Shown here: positions 53,068 to 59,945 of the stretch, piece by piece
How positions within the stretch are numbered: the stretch's first letter is position 1
How the letters are laid out: every line of letters begins with the position of its first letter
Source of the DNA: DSOI01 sp041394885
GTDB taxonomy: Bacteria; Acidobacteriota; Terriglobia; Bryobacterales; Bryobacteraceae
Assembly: GCA_041394885.1 (NCBI GenBank)
Contig: JAWKHI010000036.1
Span: forward strand, 10,897-74,896
Length of the DNA stretch: 64,000 bases
Reading direction: 5' to 3'
Notes under the pieces: generated by a model
The model's input: only the letters and a program-made list of their open reading frames with translations
Database searches by the model: none
What the model was told of the DNA's origin: nothing
Position numbers and translations under genes: made by a program

Positions 53068-53607
53068 CTATAATTGCCGAGGCTGATCCGCAGTGGAGGA
53101 GGCGAGCCCCAACTGCCGCAGCATCTCGATGTCGTCGAGCGTCCGGTCCACCTGTTCCACATCCACAATGAGATCGGACTTCAGGAAGCGTACACCGTCG
53201 CCATTGTCGTCCGTGCTGTCGGCCAGCGGGGCGCGAAACAACATCACCGCCATCAGCACCATCGCTGCCGCCGCCAGCGGGATCACCGGCGCCGAGGAGA
53301 AATTCGGCCACGCCAGCAGCCGGCCCCACCTTGGACGCGACTCCTCCGCCACCCGCGCCAGAACTTCATCGTCGAATGCGCCCACCGCGAAATCGGGCTT
53401 GAATTCATCGAGAGCCGCCCAAACAGCCCGCTGCGCCTCAACCGCTTCCCTGCAATCGGCGCAAACGGCGAAGTGCCGCTCCAGGCCCTCCGCCATATCC
53501 GGGGACAGTGTCCGGTCGCAATACTCGAGCAGTATGGACGCCAATTCCTGATCCTGGAGAGGACAGCGCGTCGCGGCGTCGTTCCGCTTGGTGTTGTTAT
53601 TGTTCAC
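53068..53607 (-). CDS. Zinc-finger anti-sigma factor
   Basis: 179 residues. A cytoplasmic ZAS-type domain at about 15-65 has HFAVCADC with earlier cysteines (C15, C30) and the family spacing, a linker, one membrane helix (VIPLAAAAMVLMAVMLF, about 108-124) and an acidic periplasmic tail (SDLIVDVEQVDRTLDDIEM). It should bind and hold the ECF sigma factor encoded 27 bases upstream and release it on a signal. The DUF3106 gene follows after 19 bases. Confidence 0.85.
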   Translation of the reverse strand: MNNNNTKRNDAATRCPLQDQELASILLEYCDRTLSPDMAEGLERHFAVCADCREAVEAQRAVWAALDEFKPDFAVGAFDDEVLARVAEESRPRWGRLLAWPNFSSAPVIPLAAAAMVLMAVMLFRAPLADSTDDNGDGVRFLKSDLIVDVEQVDRTLDDIEMLRQLGLASSTADQPRQL

Positions 53608-53634
53608 GGCGTCTTCCCTCCTTCCCTTCTACTG

Positions 53635-54111
53635 TTACCCATCGGCCTGTGCCGCCACCGGATCGAGGTGAGCCAGCCGCATCCGGAGCGTCTCATAGGC
53701 GCGGAACAACAGAGACTTCAACGCGGACTCCGAGCAACCCAGAATCTCAGCGATCTGCGAATAGCCCAGTTCCTGATACTTGTGCATCACCACCGCGGCG
53801 CGCTGCTTCTCCGGCAGCATCTCGATCGCCCGGCGAACCTCCAACAGCCGTGCCCCGGCCACAAGGGACTGTTCCACGTTCGGCGCCCCGTCAGCCACCT
53901 GACGCACCATCCCATCGGCAGTTTCCTCATCCAGGCTGGCCTGCGAGCGCTCGCGGCGATTGTCGCGGATCCAGTTCAACGCCAGGTGCGTCGCAATCCG
54001 GAACAGCCATGTTGTAAACTTCGCGGTCGGCTCATACGATGCGCGGGAACGGTACACGCGGAGGAACACTTCCTGGGCCAGTTCCTCGGCTACCGCCTGA
54101 TTCTGCACCAT
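53635..54111 (-). CDS. ECF-type RNA polymerase sigma factor, N-terminus apparently interrupted
   Basis: 158 residues from the ATG at 54111. Regions 2.1-2.4 (AEELAQEVFLRVYRSR, FTTWLFRIATHLALNWIRDN) and region 4 (LPEKQRAAVVMHKYQELGYS, IAEILGCSESALKSLLFRAY) are intact. The usual start of region 2.1 is missing. Codons for RRHRNAVLHNY, the normal preceding sequence, lie just upstream in a different frame (about 54123-54160), joined to LYQMVQNQAV only through a one-base shift. No start codon was found in that upstream frame either. Either the gene is damaged at its 5' end or it now begins at 54111. It precedes the anti-sigma gene in one operon. Confidence 0.78.
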   Translation of the reverse strand: MVQNQAVAEELAQEVFLRVYRSRASYEPTAKFTTWLFRIATHLALNWIRDNRRERSQASLDEETADGMVRQVADGAPNVEQSLVAGARLLEVRRAIEMLPEKQRAAVVMHKYQELGYSQIAEILGCSESALKSLLFRAYETLRMRLAHLDPVAAQADG

Positions 54112-54351
54112 CTGATATAGTTGTGCAGCACTGCATTACGGTGACGCCTTAGCGAGAAAAGCGTACCGGCCGATACATCGCCGCCCCGCAGGGCCCGCCA
54201 TGAGGCGGCGCATCACACTCGATTTCGGGTGTTTCCGCCGCCTTGCACGGGACCGCCGGTTGGTTCAGCACCATCGAAGCCGCCATGCCTGTAAAAACAC
54301 ACCGCACAGCCGAATGTTGCGGAAATCGGGCACGACGCCCAACCACGGCGA

Positions 54352-54657
54352 TCAAGCGGAAAACGCAGCCCTTACTTCACGCCGGTACCACCAAACGATC
54401 CCCGCGGAGACAGCCACGCACAAAGCCAGCCGCAACAGGCTCGGATGATCCACCAGAAACGCCCCCAAAGGCAGCGTTCCAGCGGCCAGGCCTATGCCCG
54501 CAAAGGGGTTCCTCATCCACAGCGCCGTTACCAAAGCGATCCCGACCGCTCCGAAAGCCGCCGCGGGAGTCAGAAATCCGAGGACGGCGAACCCCGCGAT
54601 CGCCGGCACGAGCGCCCGCAGCCACGCAGCGAATTGCTCGGGTGTCGGAGTATTCAT
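54352..54657 (-). CDS. Small hydrophobic membrane protein, unknown function
   Basis: 101 residues from the ATG at 54657, preceded by GGGAGG. Three to four hydrophobic segments (RALVPAIAGFAVLGFLTPAA, FGAVGIALVTALWM, GIGLAAGTLPLGAFLV, LRLALCVAVSAGIVWWY) and a basic C-terminal end. The frame is open to 54759, but the ribosome site supports the shorter form. The start overlaps the thpR stop (ATGA). I do not recognise a family. Confidence 0.65.
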   Translation of the reverse strand: MNTPTPEQFAAWLRALVPAIAGFAVLGFLTPAAAFGAVGIALVTALWMRNPFAGIGLAAGTLPLGAFLVDHPSLLRLALCVAVSAGIVWWYRREVRAAFSA

Positions 54658-55217
54658 CGCCCACCTCCCCCCGCGAAGGGAAATCGCGCCAGCGGCGAAT
54701 AGTGCGACCCTCCGGCCGCCGGTTCGCTCAGGTAGAGCACTTGCCCGGTTGCCGTCCACGTCCCGAAGTCAGTGGACTCCAATTCGGCCACCGCCCGGCG
54801 CAATCCCGCCACGGCCGCTCCCGCCGGAACCCGCGCCAGCGTCAGATGCGGCGTGTATGGGCGACTCTCCACCGGCACGCCGACCGGCTCCAGCGCCCGT
54901 TCGGTTGCCGCGGCCAGATTCGCCAACGGTTCCCCGCCTCGCACCGCCGCCCAGAATATACGCGGCTGGTGCGGATTGGGAAACCAGCCAAGCCCCGATA
55001 AGGCGATCGAAAACGGCTCTCTCGTTTCCATGCCGCCTAAAGCGGCATTCAGTTCGGGCAGCCGGCCCTCTGGCCATTCGCCCACGAACTTCGTGGTAAC
55101 GTGCAAATTGGCGGGCTTGGACCAGCGCACGGCGGCGCTGGGGCGAAGCGTGTCGAGCAGGCGCGTAAGCAGGTCCGTCTGCTGTTCCGGCAAATCGATT
55201 CCAGTGAAAAGGCGCAT
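54654..55217 (-). CDS. thpR: RNA 2',3'-cyclic phosphodiesterase (ThpR/LigT)
   Basis: 187 residues from the ATG at 55217. The two catalytic HxTx motifs are clear: NLHVTTKFVGEW (about 40) and PHLTLARVPAG (about 125), at the spacing of the 2H phosphoesterase superfamily. MRLFTGIDLP is the typical N-terminus. It hydrolyses 2',3'-cyclic phosphates or ligates tRNA half molecules in vitro. Its ATG overlaps the ATG of the divergent glycosylase gene within one CATG palindrome. Confidence 0.9.
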   Translation of the reverse strand: MRLFTGIDLPEQQTDLLTRLLDTLRPSAAVRWSKPANLHVTTKFVGEWPEGRLPELNAALGGMETREPFSIALSGLGWFPNPHQPRIFWAAVRGGEPLANLAAATERALEPVGVPVESRPYTPHLTLARVPAGAAVAGLRRAVAELESTDFGTWTATGQVLYLSEPAAGGSHYSPLARFPFAGGGGR

Positions 55218-55908
55218 GGACACAACCGGTTCGGAAGCATCTATTGTCGCACCCCCTTCCGCGCTCGTTCAGGGGCTCGATTCCCGGCCCATCCTCCCGC
55301 GCGATTTCTACCGCCGGCCCACCGTTCAGGTTGCCAAGGCGATCCTCGGCCAGTTTCTCGTGCATGGCGAACGCGTGGGCCGCATCGTGGAGGTGGAGGC
55401 CTACCTGGGCGAGGAAGATCGCGCCGCGCACGCTTGGCATGGCCGCACGGCACGAACCGAGGTCCTATACGGCCCGCCCGGTCACGCCTACGTGTACCTC
55501 ATCTACGGGATGTACGAGTGCCTGAACATCGTCGCGGAACCGCCGGGATCGCCCGGCTGCGTTCTCATCCGCGCGCTCGAACCCTTGGCCGGCATCGAGC
55601 GAATGCGGGCGGCCCGCCCGAACGCGAAATCGGACCATGCCCTTTGCGCGGGCCCCGGCAAGTTGACCCGCGCGATGGGGATCTCTCGCGGCCACTATGG
55701 CGCGGACTTCACCGCGGGCAGCCTCACCATTCGCCGCGCTCCCGTTGCGGCTCGTTCCGTCGAAATCGGCGTGAGCGGCCGAATCGGAATCAAGCACGGC
55801 GCCGATCGCCTGCTGCGCTTCTTCCTGGCAGGAAATCCTTGTGTGTCGTCCCATCCAGGCCGTCCGCGCCCGTCCCTGGGATCCCGAGCCTTGGAGGTGC
55901 TATTTTGA
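55216..55908 (+). CDS. DNA-3-methyladenine (alkyladenine) glycosylase, AAG/MPG type
   Basis: 230 residues from the ATG at 55216. Removes alkylated purines in base excision repair. Family motifs: LPRDFYRRPTVQVAKAILGQ near residue 27, GRIVEVEAYLGEEDRAAHAW near 60 (catalytic glutamate in VEVEAY), GHAYVYLIYGMYECLNIVAE near 95, and VLIRALEPLAGIERMR near 120. Intergenic space to thpR is nil because the two start codons overlap, so one of the starts is possibly further downstream. The myo-inositol oxygenase gene follows. Confidence 0.9.
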   Translation: MDTTGSEASIVAPPSALVQGLDSRPILPRDFYRRPTVQVAKAILGQFLVHGERVGRIVEVEAYLGEEDRAAHAWHGRTARTEVLYGPPGHAYVYLIYGMYECLNIVAEPPGSPGCVLIRALEPLAGIERMRAARPNAKSDHALCAGPGKLTRAMGISRGHYGADFTAGSLTIRRAPVAARSVEIGVSGRIGIKHGADRLLRFFLAGNPCVSSHPGRPRPSLGSRALEVLF

Positions 55909-55912
55909 AATC

Positions 55913-56758
55913 ATGGGTAGCTCAGGGCCGTTGGCCAACGTGGAGGAGTGGGACGATCATGTGCGCGCGCGCTATCGCGCCGATCGCAAAAAGGAAGAAT
56001 TCCGCGTCTTCGATGAATCGTCGCCCGAGGTAGTGAAGGAGTTCTACCGGCTCAATCACGCCAACCAGACCGTGGCGTTCGTCGAAGCCAAAAATCGCGA
56101 GTATTTGCCGCTCCGGCGCACCAAAATGGGCATATGGGAGGCGATGGAGCGCCTCAACGCGCTCGTCGACGATAGCGACCCCGACACCGATCTCTCTCAG
56201 ATCGAGCACAACCTCCAGACCGCCGAGTCCATCCGCCGCGCCGGCCATCCCCGCTGGATGATCGCAACCGGCTTTGTCCACGATCTCGGCAAGGTGCTCT
56301 GTCTGTGGGAAGAGCCGCAATGGGCCGTGGTGGGCGACACGTTTCCCGTCGGATGCGCATGGTCACCCACGATCGTATTTCACGAGTACTTCGGCGCCAA
56401 TCCGGACCGTGCCGTCCCGGACTACCAGACGCCCTGCGGCATCTATCGCGAAGGCGCCGGGCTCGAACAGGTGAAGATGTCCTGGGGACACGACGAGTAT
56501 CTCTATTGGGTCACCAAGCCCTACCTGCCGGAACCGGCGCAGTACATCATCCGCTACCACTCCTTCTACCCCGGCCACCGCGAGGGCGCCTACGGTCATC
56601 TGATGAACGATCACGACCGCGAAATGTTCGAGTGGGTTCGCAAGTTCAACCCGTTCGATCTCTACTCGAAAAGTGATACCAAGCCGGACCTGGACCAACT
56701 GCGCCCCTATTACGAGGATCTGATGGCGGAGTTCTTTCCGCGCGAAATTGCCTGGTAG
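55913..56758 (+). CDS. Inositol oxygenase (eukaryotic-type MIOX)
   Basis: 281 residues. It shares long blocks with animal myo-inositol oxygenase: NQTVAFVEAKNREY, EEPQWAVVGDTFPVGC, MSWGHDEYLYWVTKPY, YHSFYPGHREGAYGHLM and FNPFDLYSKSD. All diiron ligands expected from that enzyme are present: the His in EHNLQTAE, HD in VHDLGKV, His in SWGHDEY, His in YHSFYP and the Asp of NPFDLY. It cleaves myo-inositol to D-glucuronate with O2. The ATG at 55913 is chosen over the open frame to 55841, which overlaps the glycosylase gene. The 3' end overlaps the convergent membrane gene by 49 bases. No inositol dehydrogenase or glucuronate isomerase is adjacent. Confidence 0.88.
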   Translation: MGSSGPLANVEEWDDHVRARYRADRKKEEFRVFDESSPEVVKEFYRLNHANQTVAFVEAKNREYLPLRRTKMGIWEAMERLNALVDDSDPDTDLSQIEHNLQTAESIRRAGHPRWMIATGFVHDLGKVLCLWEEPQWAVVGDTFPVGCAWSPTIVFHEYFGANPDRAVPDYQTPCGIYREGAGLEQVKMSWGHDEYLYWVTKPYLPEPAQYIIRYHSFYPGHREGAYGHLMNDHDREMFEWVRKFNPFDLYSKSDTKPDLDQLRPYYEDLMAEFFPREIAW

Positions 56759-57144
56759 GTGAGCCGTCCCGCCGCCCACGCGAGAGGCACCGGCAACAGC
56801 AATCCGAGCGCGGCCATCCAATACGGATAGCTCGCGTTGAAGATCCCCCATCCGCCCACCGCCAGCATGACGAGCCCCACCGCGATAGCGGCGCCGGACC
56901 GCGCCGACGGTGCGATCGCCGCCGCCACCCAACCGCCCAGAAAACTGCCCGCGGCCCACGAAAGCACAAGGAACAATTGCGAGCCCAAGGGCAGCCCTGG
57001 CAGGTACCGCGCCAGTTGTTCGGGATCCGCGATGTCCAGCCCCGGCGGAGGCGGGAACAGCGCATGTCCGATCGTCTCCACCAGCCCTTCGGCCACGAAC
57101 CCAGCCGCGACTCCCACCAGCACCGCAACAATCGCGCGAATCAC
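56710..57144 (-). CDS. Membrane protein, second of a tandem paralogous pair
   Basis: 144 residues with four helices. N-terminal helix (IVAVLVGVAAGFVAEGLVET), then IGHALFPPPPGLDIADPEQL, a feature it shares with the upstream gene product, followed by LSWAAGSFLGGWVAAAIAPS and two more helices. The GTG at 57144 overlaps the stop of the first paralogue (GTGA). It resembles small conserved membrane proteins of unknown function seen in Acidobacteriota. It is convergent with, and overlaps by 49 bases, the inositol oxygenase gene. Confidence 0.65.
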   Translation of the reverse strand: MIRAIVAVLVGVAAGFVAEGLVETIGHALFPPPPGLDIADPEQLARYLPGLPLGSQLFLVLSWAAGSFLGGWVAAAIAPSARSGAAIAVGLVMLAVGGWGIFNASYPYWMAALGLLLPVPLAWAAGRLTYQAISRGKNSAIRSS

Positions 57145-57545
57145 GCCTGCATCCGCACCCTGGCGCCCAGCCACGCCATAGGCAGCGGCAGCAGCAGCCC
57201 GAGCCCCGCCATCCATACCGGGTGCGGAATCGAAAAGATCGTGTACATGCCCGCCGCCAGCATGAACATTCCCACCATGATCGCCGCGCCCACCTTCACG
57301 TTCGACGCAATGTGCGCCGCCACCCATCCCCCGAGAAAGCTTCCAAGCGCCCACGCCAGCACGACGAACGCTTTGGCGCCTGCCGGAATGCTCGCCATCA
57401 GGCGCCGCAGCGCTTCCGGATCGGAGATGTCGATGCCGGGCGGCGGCGGAAATAGCGCATGTCCGATCCCCTCCACGATGCCCACCGTGATTACGGCCGC
57501 CACAATGCCGGCCGCGACTGCCAGTAGTTTGCGCAACATGGTCAC
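57141..57545 (-). CDS. Membrane protein, first of a tandem paralogous pair
   Basis: 134 residues with four helices, starting with GTG at 57545 (overlapping the dehydratase stop, GTGA) or ATG at 57539. IGHALFPPPPGIDISDPEAL near residue 28 and LAWALGSFLGGWVAAHIASN near 63 match the next gene closely, so the pair arose by tandem duplication. The Pro-rich PPPPG loop between helices 1 and 2 is the main identifier. Function unknown; it is the second gene after the dehydratase in a coupled run. Confidence 0.68.
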   Translation of the reverse strand: MTMLRKLLAVAAGIVAAVITVGIVEGIGHALFPPPPGIDISDPEALRRLMASIPAGAKAFVVLAWALGSFLGGWVAAHIASNVKVGAAIMVGMFMLAAGMYTIFSIPHPVWMAGLGLLLPLPMAWLGARVRMQA

Positions 57546-58720
57546 CAGTCTAGTACAGCGTTGTCATGCGCACGCACGGTCGTGGCATGCAGCACTTCCT
57601 GCTCGAACGGATGCTTCTTCGCCGCCGCCTCATCCACCTCCACCCCCAGGCCCGGGCGATCGCACGGCAGCCAGTACCCGTCCTCGGTTTCGAGCGAATG
57701 CCGCACCACGTCCCATCGCCACGGCACATCGGCCAGCATGTCTTCCTGGATCAGGAAATTCGGCGTGCTGAGCGCGAAATGGAGCGCCGCTGCATTGGCG
57801 ACCGGACCCAGCGGATTGTGCGGCGCCACGCCCATGTAGTAGATCTCCGCCATCGCCGCGATCTTCTTCGCCTCCCACAAGCCGCCGCAGTGGCAAAGAT
57901 CCGGCTGGATCACGTGGCATGCCTGTTTTTCGAAAACCTCCCGAAACCCGAATCGCGTCACCAGCCGTTCTCCGGTCGCGATCGGAACCGGCGACGCCCG
58001 CCTCACCTCCGCCATCGCGTCCACGTTCTCCGGAGGCACTGGCTCTTCCACGAAATAAGGACGATACGGCGCCAGCACTTTCAAAAACTCCACCGCGTTG
58101 CCGGAAAAGTGGCGCCCGTGGCAATCCACCATGATGTCGATCCCGTCGCCGAGCGCGTCGCGCAGCGCCCGCATATACCGTTCCGCCGTCTGCAACTCCA
58201 CCGCCCGCGCCAGCGTTTCCGTTGGCGGCGTCAGCAGGACCTTCACCGCTCCGTAGCCTTCGGCCACCACCTTCTGAGCCAGCGCCACCATCGGCGCCGG
58301 ATCGCCCGCGTCCTGCGTCTCATAAACGGCCTTCATATCGCCCCCGCCCAAATGCGTGTACATCCGGACCCGGTCCCGCACGCGCCCGCCCAACAACTGA
58401 TAGACCGGAACACCCAGAGCCTTGCCGCGAACATCCCACAACGCTTGTTCAATGCCGGAAATCGCACTCATACCGATCACGCCCAGACGCCAGAACGATT
58501 GCCGGTACATCTTTTGGTAGAGGTGCTCGATCCGCGCCGGATCCTCGCCCAACAGCATCGGCGCGAAGTCCTCCACGCACCCGGCCACCGCGCGGGTCTT
58601 CCATTCGAGTGAAGCCTCGCCCCATCCCCACAAACCGTCCTGATCGGTTTCCACCTTCACGAAAACCCAGTTGCGCATCTGCGCGTTCACCACAATGGTC
58701 CGCACGCCGGTGATTTTCAT
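57542..58720 (-). CDS. Enolase-superfamily sugar acid dehydratase (galactonate-dehydratase-like)
   Basis: 392 residues from the ATG at 58720; a GTG at 58729 is also in frame. Mandelate racemase/muconate lactonising type: N-terminal capping domain (WVFVKVETDQDGLWGWGEAS) and a beta-barrel with metal ligands in IDIMVDCHGRHFSG (D), YFVEEPVPPEN (E) and IATGERLVTRFGFREV (E), and a histidine base in APHNPLGPVANAAALHFALS, all typical of galactonate dehydratase-like enzymes. It removes water from a sugar acid to give a 2-keto-3-deoxy acid. The exact substrate is not readable. It is divergent from the MFS transporter gene with about 35 bases between. Confidence 0.85.
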   Translation of the reverse strand: MKITGVRTIVVNAQMRNWVFVKVETDQDGLWGWGEASLEWKTRAVAGCVEDFAPMLLGEDPARIEHLYQKMYRQSFWRLGVIGMSAISGIEQALWDVRGKALGVPVYQLLGGRVRDRVRMYTHLGGGDMKAVYETQDAGDPAPMVALAQKVVAEGYGAVKVLLTPPTETLARAVELQTAERYMRALRDALGDGIDIMVDCHGRHFSGNAVEFLKVLAPYRPYFVEEPVPPENVDAMAEVRRASPVPIATGERLVTRFGFREVFEKQACHVIQPDLCHCGGLWEAKKIAAMAEIYYMGVAPHNPLGPVANAAALHFALSTPNFLIQEDMLADVPWRWDVVRHSLETEDGYWLPCDRPGLGVEVDEAAAKKHPFEQEVLHATTVRAHDNAVLDW

Positions 58721-58755
58721 TTGGATCACTCATCGTACCGCTTACAATAGGAGAG

Positions 58756-59922
58756 ATGGGGTCCTCCGGGCGCCGGTTCGGCGCTGCTTTCTGGATTGTC
58801 GTCATCTCCGCGTTCCTCGGATTCCTCGGCGTAGGAGCCGTCGTGCCCGTGCTCGCGCCGCACGTCCGTCTCGACCTGGGCCAGTCGGACTTCGTCGTCG
58901 GTATCGTGATCGGGATCTTCTCCTTCACCGCGCTCGCCAGCCGCTTCCTTTCCGGCCCCCTGACCGATCGCTACGGCCGCAAGTACTCCTTCATGGCCGG
59001 GCTCGGACTCTGCGCCCTCTCCGGCGCGATGTATCTGGCGCCGCTCGGCATGGGCGGCATAATCGCCGGCCGCATCCTACACGGCATTGGTGAGGCGTTC
59101 CTGTTCGCCGGAGCCGGCACATGGATCGTCGAACTCGGAGACCCCACCCGCCGCGCCCGCTCGCTTACCTTTCTCAGCACCGGCATCTGGGGCGGTATCT
59201 CCATCGGACCTGTCATCGGCCAATGGCTCGGCACATTTGACCGCGCATCGTGGCTTCTGCTGCTTTCGCCGCTGCCCGCCATCGCCGCGATTAGTTTTCT
59301 CCCTGAGACCTACAGCTTCCGGCAGGTGCAAGGCAAGGCATCCTGGATCCCGCGTGAGGCCGTCGGTCCCGGCATTGTCCTCGGCCTCGTCAACATGCAT
59401 CATCCCGCGCTCGCCGGCTTCGTCGTGCTCCACCTGGCTCATCGCGCCAATTGCGGCGGCACCGCGTTTTCCGCCTACGCCGCCATGGTGCTCGTGTCGC
59501 GATTCTTCTTGGGCGGCCTGCCGGACCGCATGAGTGCCCGCAAGATCTTCCACACCGGCAGCGCCATCATGGTGGCTGGCCTTCTCCTACTGGCAACCGC
59601 TCCACCGGCCCCGTTGGCGATTCTCGCCGCCGCTCTGATCGGCTTCGGCTTCTCCTTCCCCTGGCCCTCGGTGGCATCGTTCGTGCTGCAGCGCATCGAC
59701 GATTCGCGCCGCGCGTCGGGGATGGGCGTGCTCACCGCATTCGCGGACCTGTTTCTAGGCGTTGGATCGCTCATCGCCGGAACCGTTGCCTCCCGATTCG
59801 GCTACCCGTGGATCTACGTCACATCCGCGGTAGCCGTCCTCGCCGCCGTCACCCTGGCCGAACGCGTCCTGGCCGAAGCGCACCCGGTTGAAGCGGGCCC
59901 CGCAACAGTAGTACAACAGTAG
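58756..59922 (+). CDS. MFS transporter
   Basis: 388 residues with about 12 helices. The conserved motif between TM2 and TM3 is present: SGPLTDRYGRKYSFMAGLG (about residues 66-84). The second half has VSRFFLGGLPDRMSARKIFH at the equivalent place, and the start is a typical GAVVPVLAPHVRLDLGQSDF. A 120-residue group with GWYxxx-like features was not seen, so the exact subfamily is open. It is divergent from the sugar acid dehydratase gene and may import a related substrate or export a product; this is inference from position only. Confidence 0.82.
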   Translation: MGSSGRRFGAAFWIVVISAFLGFLGVGAVVPVLAPHVRLDLGQSDFVVGIVIGIFSFTALASRFLSGPLTDRYGRKYSFMAGLGLCALSGAMYLAPLGMGGIIAGRILHGIGEAFLFAGAGTWIVELGDPTRRARSLTFLSTGIWGGISIGPVIGQWLGTFDRASWLLLLSPLPAIAAISFLPETYSFRQVQGKASWIPREAVGPGIVLGLVNMHHPALAGFVVLHLAHRANCGGTAFSAYAAMVLVSRFFLGGLPDRMSARKIFHTGSAIMVAGLLLLATAPPAPLAILAAALIGFGFSFPWPSVASFVLQRIDDSRRASGMGVLTAFADLFLGVGSLIAGTVASRFGYPWIYVTSAVAVLAAVTLAERVLAEAHPVEAGPATVVQQ

Positions 59923-59945
59923 CAGCCCAAAACTGGGCAAATACC

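Noticed and set aside
54149..54355. A 68-codon minus-strand open frame in the gap before the ECF sigma gene
   Set aside because: No conserved motif and no ribosome site; part of the region where sigma factor codons appear in another frame.
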